Shown in pieces: positions 36,701-43,459 of a stretch of 64,000 nt of DNA; position 1 is the stretch's first letter; each line of letters starts with the position of its first letter. This stretch comes from Macrostomum hystrix (taxonomy: Eukaryota > Platyhelminthes > Macrostomidae). The position numbers and the translations under genes are program-made. Where the stretch lies: the NCBI GenBank assembly GCA_950097015.1, contig CATNEN010000012.1:1047501-1111500 (forward strand), written 5' to 3'. Under the pieces are notes generated by a model. The model made no database searches. It had not been told where the DNA came from and saw only the letters and a program-made list of their open reading frames with translations.

Positions 36701-39212
36701 ATGAGACACGGGAGAGATGAGACACGGGAGAGATGAGACACGGGAGAGATGAGACACGGGAGAGATGAGACACGGGAGAGATGAGACACGGGAGAGATGA
36801 GACACGGGAGAGATGAGACACTGGAGAGAAGAGACACGGGAGAGATGAGACACGGGAGAGATGAGACACGGGAGAGATGAGACACGGGAGAGATGAGGAA
36901 GGGGAGAGATGAGGCAGGGGAGAGATGAGACACGGGAGAGATAAGACACAGGAGAGATGAGACACGGGAGAGATAAGACACGGGAGAGATGAGACACGGG
37001 GGAGATAAGACACGGGAGTGATATGACACGGGGGTGATAAGACACGGGAGAGATAAGACACGGGGGAGATAAGACACGGGAGAGATAAGACACGGGGGAG
37101 ATAAGACACGGGAGAGATGAGACACGGGAGAGATGAGACACGGGAGAGATGAGACACGGGAGAGATGAGACACGGGAGAGATGAGACACGGGAGAGATGA
37201 GACACGGGAGAGATGAGACACGGGAGAGATGAGACACGGGAGAGATGAGACACGGGAGAGATGAGACACGGGAGAGATGAGACACGGGAGAGATGAGACA
37301 CGGGAGAGATGAGACACGGGAGAGATGAGACACGGGAGAGATGAGACACGGGAGAGATGAGACACGGGAGAGATGAGACACGGGAGAGATGAGACACGGG
37401 AGAGATGAGACACGGGAGAGATGAGACACGGGAGAGATGAGACACGGGAGAGATGAGACACGGGAGAGATGAGACACGGGAGAGATGAGACACGGGAGAG
37501 ATGAGACACGGGAGAGATGAGACACGGGAGAGATGAGACACGGGAGAGATGAGACACGGGAGATATGAGACACGGGAGAGATGAGACACGGGAGAGATGA
37601 GACACGGGAGAGATGAGACACGGGAGAGATGAGACACAGGAGAGATGAGACACGGGAGAGATGAGACACGGGAGAGATGAGACACGGGAGAGATGAGACA
37701 CGGGAGAGATGAGACACGGGAGAGATGAGACACGGGAGAGATGAGACACGGGAGAGATGAGACACGGGAGAGATGAGACACGGGAGAGATGAGACACGGG
37801 AGAGATGAGACACGGGAGATATGAGACACGGGAGAGATGAGACACGGGAGAGATGAGACACGGGAGAGATGAGACACGGGAGAGATGAGACACAGGAGAG
37901 ATGAGACACGGGAGAGATGAGACACGGGAGAGATGAGACACGGGAGAGATGAGACACGGGAGAGATGAGACACGGGAGAGATGAGACACGGGAGAGATGA
38001 GACACGGGAGAGATGAGACACGGGAGAGATGAGACACGGGAGAGTTGAGACACGTTTTCTTTTCATTTTCCTTTTTTTTTCCAGACAGTAAGCTCGAAAA
38101 GCTGTAATTTACCATACTATAAAAGTAATATATAGTATAGTATAGTATAAGATTCGGCACCAAGCATCCAAATGCATGCGCTCAGTACCTAAAAGTCCAT
38201 TTGAACCCGGAAACCGCCTGTCCTCTCGGCCTTGAGGGTCTCAACTGCCAATTCAATTGTCCTCGCTGGACAAGCTCGCAAGCTCGCAAGATTTCTCACA
38301 CCGATTTTCCAGATCGAGGAGCACAGGAAAAAGAAGAAGGAAGAGGAGCAGAAACTGTGGCGACTGCGCCAGTTGAAAAAAATTTCCGTGAGTTGAAAAA
38401 TTGCTTTAAAAAAGGCGCATCGTTTGTACTCTCAAAACTGTCCAGAACCTTTAAAACAGGGGTCGGCTAACTTTTTAGCGAGCGGGCCACGGAGAGAACC
38501 TATAGGACGACAGCGGGCCGTATTAACTGTAGGAATTTGAGAAAGGGGAGAGATGACACACAGGATACATAAGAAATGGGAGAGATGAGAAATGGGAGAG
38601 ATGAGAAATGGGAGAGATGATAAATGGGAGAGATGGGACACAGGATAGATGAGAAATGGGAGAGATGAGAAATGGGAGAGATGATAAATGGGAGAGATGA
38701 TAAATGGGAGAATAAATGGGAGAGATGATAAATGGGAGAGATGATAAATGGGAGAGATGAGAAATGGGAGAGATGGGACACAGGATAGATGAGAAATGGG
38801 AGAGATGAGAAATGGGAGAGATGAGAAATGGGAGAGATGATAAATGGGAGAGATGATAAATGGGAGAGATGATAAATGGGAGAGATGATAAATGGGAGAG
38901 ATGATAAATGGGAGAGATGAGAAATGGGAGAGATGGGACACAGGATAGATGAGAAATGGGAGAGATGAGAAATTGGAGAGATGAGACACCGGATAGACGA
39001 GACAGGGGAGGGATGAGCCAGAGATGAGAATAGATAAGACTGGAGAGACGGGAGACACGGCAGAGATGACAACGGGCCAGATTTAGGGGCTTCGAGGGCC
39101 GCATCTGGCCCGCGGGCCGGAGTTTGCCGACCCCTGCTTTAAAAGAAAATTATTCCTCTAAAAATTGCAGAGAGCATCGGGACTAATGGAAGCCGCCCAG
39201 TCCAATGCCTGA
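10096..39212 (+). CDS. ITPR: Inositol 1,4,5-trisphosphate receptor-like channel, divergent, 32 exons
   Basis: Exons: 10096-10313, 10969-11045, 11134-11263, 11761-12191, 12458-12720, 13583-13667, 14280-14710, 14808-14933, 15021-15152, 15363-15902, 15983-16060, 16251-16475, 17583-18677, 19265-19447, 19889-20173, 20640-20824, 22142-22258, about 22635-23200, 23866-24178, 24573-24771, 25092-25328, 26531-27284, 27571-27686, 27853-28160, 29094-29206, 29301-29651 (this junction uncertain), 29732-29910, 29994-30149, 31552-31749, 31812-31949, 38313-38387 and 39171-39212. All phases match and the sum is 2,782 codons, close to the usual family length of about 2,700. Family members are tetrameric Ca2+-release channels of the endoplasmic reticulum. 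Homology is clearest in the IP3-binding-core region, the M5-M6 pore region, the CxxC/HH-x4-H linker and the charged coiled-coil tail. IP3-contact residues and the selectivity filter are not conserved, so gating by IP3 and Ca2+ conduction are doubtful. An intronless receptor gene is nested in intron 30. Confidence 0.88.
10314..10960. repeat. 21-bp minisatellite filling intron 1
   Basis: About 30 copies of a 21-bp unit containing CTTCTGACATTCCTGCTGA, with a recurring variant containing CTGTATGATG. The period is a multiple of three, and the array stays open in frame with exon 1, so an unspliced transcript would encode a TSDIPAD repeat up to a stop at about 10971. Confidence 0.95.
11325..11742. 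mobile_element. Head-to-head SINE copies in intron 3
   Basis: A minus-oriented tail fragment (about 11325-11440, with CCAGCGAGGAGACAATTCTG) is followed by a plus-oriented copy (about 11488-11742, from GGGTGAGTGGCGGAGCGGTC to ATGATGTGCCATTGCC). The plus copy ends about 20 bp before the acceptor of exon 4, so that exon's branch-point and pyrimidine region is at least partly SINE-derived. Confidence 0.75.
12766..13488. repeat. 19-bp / 30-bp minisatellite in intron 5
   Basis: Starts as about 28 copies of GTTATCCCCTGATCCTTCT (19 bp). It ends as about seven copies of a 30-bp unit in which CAGTGACTCGACT has been added, so a new longer unit has arisen from the old one at the 3' side. Confidence 0.95.
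13583..15902 (+). CDS. ITPR: IP3R-like exons 6-10: degenerate IP3-binding core
   Basis: Exon 6 (GLDLVRLCHTEL) and exon 7 (LRLRPMDN...VFWQVELEK) align with the family segment GGDVVRLFHAE...LRTTGR...LWEVEVV. Residues of model protein compared with mouse IP3R1 numbering (recalled, not looked up): R265 = R407; T266, T267, G268 and R269 become P408, M409, D410 and N411; R504 = K621; K508 = K625; R511 = R628; Y567 and R568 become S677 and A678; K569 = K679. So about four of eleven contacts are kept, plus one conservative change. The fold-defining segments around them (FRHATTGMYL, KNRFYIARHFGHM) remain well conserved, so this is divergence within an intact domain rather than random decay. Confidence 0.82.
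13840..14230. mobile_element. Nested repeats in intron 6: SINE inserted in a second SINE-like repeat
   Basis: The outer element has GTACAGCTGTTCAGTC-GTGGACTGGATGG at about 13840-13875 and a tRNA-like ATTTGAACTCCCGACCTTCC at about 14200-14222. Inside it, about 13944-14106, lies a minus-strand copy of the main SINE with an internal deletion. Related outer elements occur near 24905-25015 and 48050-48085. Confidence 0.6.
15983..27284 (+). CDS. ITPR: IP3R-like exons 11-22: helical regulatory region
   Basis: Twelve exons, nearly all in phase 0, encode the long alpha-helical (ARM/RIH-type) coupling region between the ligand core and the channel. Good landmarks are YLVQQLNLMVALCA (family: YYRYQLNLFARMC), MPSDIRAKFCEVI (family: LPYDLRASFCRLM), LFLTQVFELLAVLVKFGFYS (family: VVNLARNLIYFGFY) and KSSKQIYAFLQVLLFNVSDI (family: VFHESILLAIALLEGGN). 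Exon 13 is unusually long (1,095 bp). The exon 18 acceptor could be at 22635 or 22647. Exon 22 ends just before a 26-bp array. Confidence 0.8.
16497..17218. repeat. 14-bp minisatellite in intron 12
   Basis: About 51 copies of CTGCCACAATATGA, with scattered CTGTCACAATATGA variants. It is open on the minus strand in several frames because of its composition, but it is not coding. Confidence 0.95.
17305..17530 (-). mobile_element. tRNA-derived SINE in intron 12 (minus orientation)
   Basis: Runs from a CACAGGTGTGTACATCTGCC block through GGTTGGCCCTCAAGGGCGTA to the tRNA-like head (GGTGCGAGAGGCAAACGCGT, then CCGCTCTGCCACTCGCCCCC). The 3' tail module seen in other copies is missing at the low-coordinate side. 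It ends about 50 bp before the acceptor of exon 13. Confidence 0.75.
18718..19222. repeat. 28-bp minisatellite in intron 13
   Basis: About 17 copies of a 28-bp unit beginning AGATCCTCAGGTTGGGAAGA. Variants CCTGATCCTCAGATT appear twice at a spacing of about 112 bp, hinting at a four-unit duplication. Confidence 0.95.
19513..19830 (+). mobile_element. tRNA-derived SINE in intron 14 (best-preserved copy)
   Basis: The head carries a good RNA polymerase III A box (TGGCAGAGCGG, 19522-19532) and B box (GTTCGATTCC, 19567-19576) with near-tRNA spacing. It resembles a type II (Leu/Ser-like) tRNA. Then follow the shared body, the conserved tail ending ATGATGTGCCATTGCC, and a short T/A-rich end. This copy defines the family. 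Confidence 0.8.
20198..20602. repeat. 26-bp minisatellite in intron 15
   Basis: About 15 virtually identical copies of a 26-bp unit containing GGCTGCTCACTACTGACAGT. The lack of variants implies recent expansion or strong homogenisation. Confidence 0.95.
20862..21965. repeat. 21-bp minisatellite in intron 16
   Basis: About 50 copies of a 21-bp unit TCTTTAGATTCCCTCAGNGT with many point variants (TTTAAA/TTTAGA; GCG, GGG or ATC). It gives a long open frame of SLDSLRV repeats. I reject this as coding because the flanking exons 16 and 17 join cleanly without it. Confidence 0.95.
22283..22560. repeat. AGTCCC-type short tandem repeat in intron 17
   Basis: A degenerate hexanucleotide array (AGTCCC, AGTCCA, AGTCTA) with 17-18 bp and longer higher-order blocks. 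Confidence 0.9.
23215..23838. repeat. 21-bp minisatellite in intron 18, almost invariant
   Basis: About 29 copies of a 21-bp unit containing GGTCATAACTCGGACACTTC with essentially no variation except at the last copy. It starts shortly after the donor at 23201 and ends about 28 bp before the acceptor of exon 19. Confidence 0.95.
24186..24515. repeat. 12-bp minisatellite in intron 19
   Basis: GGGGATGGATTA and GGGGATGGCTTT alternate for about 330 bp. It is G-rich on the + strand and becomes degenerate toward its end. Confidence 0.9.
24886..25015 (+). mobile_element. Second SINE-like repeat family in intron 20
   Basis: Contains GTTCAGTCCATGGACTGGGG and a tRNA-like ATTCGAACTCCCGGCTTTCG further on. 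It is shared with the repeats at about 13840 and 48050. Confidence 0.5.
25404..25760 (+). promoter_or_regulatory. Promoter- or solo-LTR-like segment inside intron 21
   Basis: A GC-rich island in an otherwise AT-rich 1.2-kb intron. It has two inverted CCAAT boxes (AATTGGCTG near 25508 and GATTGGCCAG near 25571), a CA-TTATAAGTGCGCGG TATA-like box near 25654, and TCTGAGCATTTTCGGGG downstream. The layout looks like an alternative promoter for a channel-only transcript or a retrotransposon LTR. I found no convincing LTR ends or target duplication. Confidence 0.3.
27318..27502. repeat. 26-bp minisatellite in intron 22
   Basis: About seven copies of a 26-bp unit containing TTTTGAACTAGGATTTCTGG, starting about 30 bp after the donor of exon 22. 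Confidence 0.9.
27571..30149 (+). CDS. ITPR: IP3R-like exons 23-28: channel domain with non-canonical pore
   Basis: Exon 24 encodes the linker (WKTNFWDPSEKQ) and the first hydrophobic segment (WLPVLISLAITILSMIAF). Exons 25-26 encode two more membrane regions, with an acidic Gly-rich insert (KDDDDDGVGGGAAGDDG) between them. Exon 27 holds M5 and the pore entrance up to Q-GLIFDKWID, and exon 28 gives M6 (FVVIFVLLMNIIAGVILDKF). The family consensus at this place is CETLLMCIV...GLRSGGGVGDVL. The Cys-Glu-Thr anchor and the final Asp are kept, but GGGVGD is absent. The long luminal loop before the pore is also reduced to about 10 residues (RYDVFSSDNWY). The 83-bp intron between exons 27 and 28 encodes no Gly-rich alternative. 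A frame change between 29206 and 29301 needs either a 94-bp intron, as modelled, or an indel. Confidence 0.8.
28192..29050. repeat. 36-bp minisatellite in intron 24
   Basis: About 22 copies of a unit containing CAGCTGGTTTCTCTCAAGGT. A higher-order pattern inserts GAGACAAAAAGTAACCAAGT after certain units four times. It reaches almost to the acceptor of exon 25. Confidence 0.95.
30567..31475. mobile_element. hAT-type MITE with internal 16-bp array, copy 1 (intron 28)
   Basis: Begins CAGGGGTCGGCAAACTCCGG, the same end as the intact element at 38457-39136 but in the opposite orientation. It contains about 45 copies of a 16-bp pyrimidine-rich unit (GTGTCTTATCTCTCCC and variants). It ends in a degenerate version of the other arm (GCGGCCCACAGTCGTC...GATAATAAGTTA), and the terminal CCCCTG is lost. 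Confidence 0.7.
31552..39212 (+). CDS. ITPR: IP3R-like exons 29-32: CxxC/HH linker and charged C-terminal tail
   Basis: Exon 29 holds the conserved linker: C2642-LL-C2645 and H2661-H2662-x4-H2667 followed by NIWAY (family: TCFICGL...FEEHIKEEHNMW). Exon 30 ends WLKERKHEQ in phase 0. The next in-phase continuation is 6.4 kb downstream at 38313 (IEEHRKKKKEEEQKLWRLRQ), then 39171-39212 (RASGLMEAAQSNA, stop TGA). Together they form the Lys/Glu-rich coiled coil expected at an IP3R C-terminus. The assignment of exons 31-32 rests on phase, splice sites, composition and the lack of any stop earlier. I see no closer alternative, but transcript evidence is needed. Confidence 0.72.
31950..33227. other. 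Intron 30 sequence upstream of the nested receptor gene
   Basis: No exon, array or element recognised. Promoter and 5' UTR of the nested channel gene should lie in the last few hundred bases. A purine-rich GAGAGGGGAGGGGG tract at about 32885-32905 is the only notable composition feature. Confidence 0.4.
33228..34652 (+). CDS. Cys-loop ligand-gated ion channel subunit, nicotinic-type, intronless
   Basis: 474 codons in one exon. A Leu-rich signal peptide (about 1-24) is followed by the extracellular ligand-binding domain with a loop A-like WYPDLIFYES (115-124). The Cys-loop runs C161 to C175 with 13 residues between and the FPYD core, and SSWTKD (180-185) follows in the loop B region. Four membrane segments follow: M1 about 251-275, M2 about 284-303, M3 about 312-337 and M4 about 448-472, with a Glu/Asn-rich M3-M4 cytoplasmic loop. 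GE281 just before M2 is the -1' glutamate typical of cation-selective nicotinic channels. The loop C region (215-240) lacks the vicinal cysteine pair, so by family rules this is a non-alpha-type subunit. It would act at the plasma membrane. It lies in intron 30 of the IP3R-like gene on the same strand. Intronlessness suggests retroposition, but no poly-A tract or target duplication is evident. Confidence 0.9.
   Translation: MLSLLPPLLLLLLLANPSPQSFQVEAVAKKTIYDDLLSSVFEGYNRNAMPICALGDRLEVGQDMLLYQLFDLDEPTQMLSVDVWIESTWRDCRLFWDPKLFNNVSEFAIKSEELWYPDLIFYESLHGNFEEGMFIYGESTARVRHDGWIKLGAQALLKSFCRIDISRFPYDSQRCNITFSSWTKDTRSFLLTRKAGDTNDHAFESASNGEWEVTGFPAFTQQTPRRIGVDEGGEPATYSEVVFQLRLRRKYLFHQAYMLFPCMLLAWLAAFAFFLPTECGERIAYATTILLSLVVFLLLIADNIPRSGDAVPVLGVYFCVTVCLVSLGTIMVIVAYNVSLKSNDFCPPAWLTAFCYRLGPLVGFRPTHHGGRVKLLSFRMNPRNPTRSTCESAEDNENDRNEEDNENSTIRTEDTAKQPTKTGGGACRNPPPDGGVGFANTWRYMGIVLDRLFFVAYCLLNLVATVWILACRGG
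35502..35745 (+). repeat. Interspersed repeat related to the interior of the 63.6-63.9 kb element
   Basis: Contains AGATATTCAACGATTCT and CCCTGCCAAGCATTCCAATT. These match AGATATTCAACGGTTCT and CCTTGCCAGGCCTTCAAACT on the minus strand of 63640-63840, with gaps. The conceptual translations also align (RYST-L...FPIR...PCQAF), but that probably just reflects DNA homology. Confidence 0.4.
35973..36120. repeat. Left 148-bp direct repeat flanking the 2-kb array
   Basis: Starts AGACAGTAAGCTCGAAAAGC and ends CCGCCTGTCCTCTCGGC. It is near-identical to 38083-38231, differing at only a few positions. Confidence 0.9.
36121..38055. repeat. 16-bp satellite-like array (GAGACACGGGAGAGAT)
   Basis: About 120 copies of GAGACACGGGAGAGAT, the reverse complement of the unit inside the hAT MITE at 30567. 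The left part is interrupted by ATAATTAGACGCAGGACAG blocks. A 200-bp stretch (36891-37110) has the same series of variants as 31140-31365 in inverted orientation. The 470-645-codon minus-strand frames through it are repeat artefacts. Confidence 0.95.
38083..38231. repeat. Right 148-bp direct repeat flanking the 2-kb array
   Basis: Near-identical to 35973-36120 at an offset of about 2,110 bp. It ends about 80 bp before exon 31 of the IP3R-like gene. Confidence 0.9.
38457..39136. mobile_element. hAT-type MITE, complete, with 8-bp target duplication (intron 31)
   Basis: 680 bp. Terminal inverted repeats are CAGGGGTCGGCTAACT at the left and its counterpart (reverse complement CAGGGGTCGGCAAACT) at the right. 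It is flanked by the perfect 8-bp duplication CTTTAAAA (38449-38456 and 39137-39144), the hAT hallmark. The interior is a 16-bp array (GAGAAATGGGAGAGAT and variants) with no transposase, so it is non-autonomous. Confidence 0.88.
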
Positions 39213-40280
39213 CGTCACTGGTCGCTTTCAAAGTGGTTCTTATTTTTATGCGAAAAAAACCGAACTCCTTTTTATGATGGATTATCGAGAAGAATTTACT
39301 GTCTCTTTCGTGATATCAGAGCAATTTTAATATTTTTGTAATAATAGCTAGGATGAATATTTGTATACGAGCGTATATATAGAAGCCCTTTAGTAAGGTA
39401 GAAATTAGGGTGTCTTCACCAGTCCATGGACTGAACTGTGTTCACGTGTCAGAGACAGAGACACAAGCGTGTAGTCTTAGAATAGTTTAGTTTTCAAGCT
39501 TTGACTATGACGAATCTTTGAAGACATCTGTGAGCGGTACGGAATAGAAAATGATAAGTAGTCCTTGCTATCACATTGTCATATTGACTAGCCAACAGTG
39601 GGGCTCTGCCATAGACAGGAGCATTATTGCACTCTGACTGTTTAATAGTTTATTAATGTTAGATGATTGATTAATGGAAAAATCGATTATATTGTTTTAA
39701 TTCTAATAATCTCATCAAAATTGACGGACTTGTTAACAAGACTATGATGACAATGATGGCGTTTTATCAACAATACAAAACAAAAATGAATATTCCTTTA
39801 GCAGTGAAAAAGTATTTGTCTTTTAAGAATGCTAGATTATAAACAGATTGAATGTTTAATTCAATTTCATATTATTGCAATAAACACAAACAAAGCAACA
39901 AAAGGAGTTTTTGTTTAAATAAACTATTTCGTACATTCAATATAAATTAATGCAACGAAGGTTAGAGATCCATAAATGAAGACAGGTTTATAGAAAAAAA
40001 GCACATTTAGCTGTTTATTTATTGATTAGTTATAACGCATGGTAGTATAAAAACGGATTTCGATAAACAAAAATGAGCTTATGTATTGTAAACACAAAAT
40101 ATAATTAGTTTTTTAACCAGGTAAAAATGTAAAAACGTACAAATATAAGGTTATCTGCAATAGTTATAGACAGCAAAGTCTATTCTTATTCACAAGTCTA
40201 TTCTCACCTGTTCTCGACCTCATTTTTCATTTTCTTTACGATTTACCACTGAAATTCAGGAGGGTTGTTAACTCATCCCG
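39213..40280. other. Intergenic, AT-rich; no gene seen
   Basis: Between the IP3R-like stop codon and the first cysteine-rich gene, which converge. Several AATAAA hexamers occur (for example near 39879), and any of them could serve the IP3R-like transcript. I cannot choose one. Confidence 0.4.
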
Positions 40281-41141
40281 CTACTGCTGCTGCTGCTGCT
40301 GCTGCTGATCCGATAGCAAAGCAGCTGCCGCAGCTGATCGCGGCAGAGGCGGCGGATTTAACAGCCAGGGTACCCAGTGGTATTTCCTATTGAGAATGCC
40401 GAACAGTGTGATTCCGATTGCGATAATCACTACGGCAGTGATGATTCTCACCTCAACCCGATCGAACATGCTCGCAAAGCCGGTCCAGGAGAACACGGAA
40501 TTAGTTGAATACATTTTAGAGCAGGTTGCGTATGAGAGCTCGTCCTCCGCGTTTGGACAATTGGATTTCAGATCGCAGAAACCGGTGCAAGGATAAGCGA
40601 ATTGCCAATTACTGCCGATGCTATACTTGGAACGATCGCTGTACTGGGTCAGGCTGCTGCTGTTGTTGTCGCTGCTGTTGCTGCCAGAAAACTGTCTGCC
40701 GCAACTGCAGTAGCAAAGCAGTGTGCAGTTGGAATTCGGGGAGTCGCAAATGCTCCCCTGGCTGGAGCAGGCGCCGCAGCTGTTGCAGGTGGCGTAGCGG
40801 TAGGCGCGCCGGTTCTTGGTGCCGGTGTAGCCAATCCGGACGCATTTCTGTTCAATCTCGTTGAAGCAGGCGCCGCCGCTGACAAATTCCGTTTCTGGGT
40901 CGACTTGAAGCCAGGCGCAGAACCGGTCCGGCCAGCGCTCCTGGCACAGGCGCAGGACGCCGGCCACTGTGCGCTCGGTCATTGGCAGGACGGCCAGATC
41001 ATCACCTGTAATATTTGAGTAGCCTGGGACACTGGAATTAGAACTTTTCGAGACGTGTTCGCTGCCGACAGTCTCGACGGCGAAAACCGCAGGCGACCTG
41101 ATGACAGACAGCAGCAGTAGCGGAGACAGAATTGGAAGCAT
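40281..41141 (-). CDS. Cysteine-rich single-pass membrane protein, family member 1
   Basis: 286 codons, single exon, starting at a Leu/Ile-rich signal peptide (MLPILSPLLLLSVI). The ectodomain carries the signature shared with the two upstream neighbours: LCQE...PDRFCAWLQV, then ACFNEIEQKC, then C-x2-C-x2-C, then CYCSC, then YPC-x3-FCD...NCP-x3-DE before the membrane. The last element resembles the second half of an LDL-receptor class A repeat (C-D-x3-C-x4-D-E), but the first half is not evident. A membrane segment (about RIITAVVIIAIGITLFGIL) is followed by a short Pro/Ala tail ending in eight glutamines. I do not recognise the family, and no function can be inferred beyond a cell-surface or secretory location. 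Confidence 0.78.
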   Translation of the reverse strand: MLPILSPLLLLSVIRSPAVFAVETVGSEHVSKSSNSSVPGYSNITGDDLAVLPMTERTVAGVLRLCQERWPDRFCAWLQVDPETEFVSGGACFNEIEQKCVRIGYTGTKNRRAYRYATCNSCGACSSQGSICDSPNSNCTLLCYCSCGRQFSGSNSSDNNSSSLTQYSDRSKYSIGSNWQFAYPCTGFCDLKSNCPNAEDELSYATCSKMYSTNSVFSWTGFASMFDRVEVRIITAVVIIAIGITLFGILNRKYHWVPWLLNPPPLPRSAAAAALLSDQQQQQQQQ

Positions 41142-41488
41142 ATCGCCTGTTTAGTTATAGTGACGTCGACTGGAACTGGAACAGAGGGAACAGAAACGAG
41201 AATTTGTCATTTTGCAACGTCAATAATCCTATTAAATAACTGACTCGCAAGTAAGAAGTATTATTTAGGTGTTCTCAAATCTATCTAAAAATGTGCTTCT
41301 ATCTTCTTGTTTTGCTAAAAAGGCCAGAAAATAATAGGAAAATTTGAAAGCCATTAGAAAAAGCAACGCTTAATCGTTATTCCGTTAATAAAAAAGGTAA
41401 CGATTAAAGTACCTATTTTTTTGTAACGTTTATGATAATACTCATAATATTTGTAGGATGGCTGGAGGCACTGGCGACACTAGTTTGC

Positions 41489-41815
41489 TGACACTAGACC
41501 CGCAGCCAGCGAGGAGGCAATTCTGCCCATTCCCGCTGACTCCTGAGCACACACGCACACAGATACTGTATGCTGTCACATGCTCACACAGGTATGTACA
41601 GGTATTATCAGTTTCTCCCTGTCACGCAGTGTACACTCTCACTGACCGTGCCTTGGAGGTTGGCCCTCAATGGCGTAAATTTCAAGACAAGCCCCCAAGC
41701 CTTCTCTCCGCCGCTAATGTGGCCACAAATTAATGCGGCCTCGCCGTGGAATCGAGCTCAGGGACCTTGGTGCGAGAGGCAAACGCGTTAATTAACCGCT
41801 CTGCCACTTACCCAG
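41489..41815 (-). mobile_element. tRNA-derived SINE, minus orientation
   Basis: Complete-looking copy: tail module (GACACTAGACCCGCAGCCAG), body (GGTTGGCCCTCAATGGCGTA), then the tRNA-like head (GGTGCGAGAGGCAAACGCGT and CCGCTCTGCCACTTACCC). ATTAATTAA is slightly duplicated near the A box. Confidence 0.75.
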
Positions 41816-42417
41816 AACTAAGATCGATCACAAAATGAGTGACAGATCAATCCTGCAATGAGTGACAGATCGATCTCAAAACAACTGACGGAGAATCTAA
41901 AATTTTGAGGGGGCGCACTCTAAAGTGAAATCACGAGACAGAAAAGCACAGATGAAGAAGTAGCTAGTAAGTAATAGTTGTCTGAAAGCGTTTTGCAATT
42001 ATCAAATATTAGAGTATATTTCGCATTATAATAAATGTACTAGTGTATGTTTAATAACTGACTAGATAGGCAAAATTGGTGATTGCACTAAGCAACAACT
42101 AGCTCGATATGGGAGTAGATGCAGCACCGAGAATGGCTATAACAAATTAGCTCAGATTGCAATACTGGTGGATAGGGTTGGTAAAAAAAGCAGTGTAGGA
42201 TATGGGTAGAAAATTTAGAAGTTATGTCGCAACATTTTTTAAATATAAATATATGCATTTTATAAATCTGAATGAGCTACCTAATAGACGCTACCAAGGC
42301 CATATGAAAAGGCATTGAAAAGGCTTCAGACATTTGACACTTCAGATTAAATATTGCTTAAATCAGCAATAGCATCTGACACTCCAGTGCTTCACTCCAG
42401 TGAAGGCCGACAAAGTG

Positions 42418-43412
42418 ACAGAATCGGTACACAGGAACTGACAGAATTTGTAAACAGGAACTGACAGCATCTGTAAACAGGAACTGACAGCATCTGTAAA
42501 CAGGAACTGACAGCATCTGTAAACAGGAACTGACAGTATCTGTAAACAGGAACTGACAGCATCTGTAAACAGGAACTGACAGCATCTGCAACACGAACTA
42601 ACTGCATCTGTAAACAGGAACTGACAGAATCTGCAACACGAACTAACTGCATCTGTAAACAGGAACTGACAGCATCTGTAAACAGGAACTGACAGCATCT
42701 GTAAACAGGAACTGACAGCATCTGTAAACAGGAACTGACAGCATCTGTAAACAGGAACTGACAGCATCTGTAAACAGGAACTGACAGCATCTGTAAACAG
42801 GAACTGACAGCATCTGTAAACAGGAACTCACAGCATCTGTAAACAGGAACTGACAGCATCTGTAAACAGGAACTGACAGAATCTGTAAACAGGAACTGAC
42901 AGCATCTGTAAACAGGAACTGACAGCATTTGTAAACAGGAACTAACTGCATCTGTAAACAGGAACTGACAGCATCTGTAAACAGGAACTGACAGCATCTG
43001 TAAACAGGAACTGACAGAATCTGTAAGCAGGAACTGACAGAATCTGCAACACGAACTAACTGCATCTGTAAACAGGAACTGACAGCATCTGTAAACAGGA
43101 ACTGACAGAATCTGCAACACGAACTAACTGCATCTGTAAACAGGAACTGACAGCATCTGTAAACAGGAACTGACAGCATCTGTAAACAGGAACTGACAGA
43201 ATCTGCAACACGAACTAACTGCATCTGTAAACAGGAACTGACAGCATCTGTAAACAGGAACTGACAGCATTTGTAAACAGGAACTGACAGCATCTGTAAA
43301 CAGGAACTGACAGCATTTGTAAACAGGAACTAACTGCATCTGTAAACAGGAACTGACAGCATCTGTAAACAGGAACTGACAGCATCTGTAAACAGGAACT
43401 GACAGCATATAC
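42418..43412. repeat. 23-bp minisatellite
   Basis: About 43 copies of a 23-bp unit containing CTGACAGCATCTGTAAACAG, with an ATCTGCAACACGAACTAACT variant block that recurs about six times. It separates cysteine-rich genes 1 and 2. Confidence 0.95.
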
Positions 43413-43459
43413 TTTACTTTTTCCGGTTATACCGAACCTCAGGGCCGGTAAAACAGTTG

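Noticed and set aside
36226-38163. Very long minus-strand reading frames (up to 645 codons) of SLPCLISPVSHLSRV repeats
   Set aside because: They are open in several frames because the 16-bp unit lacks stops. The same monomer lies inside a MITE. No splice or start context.
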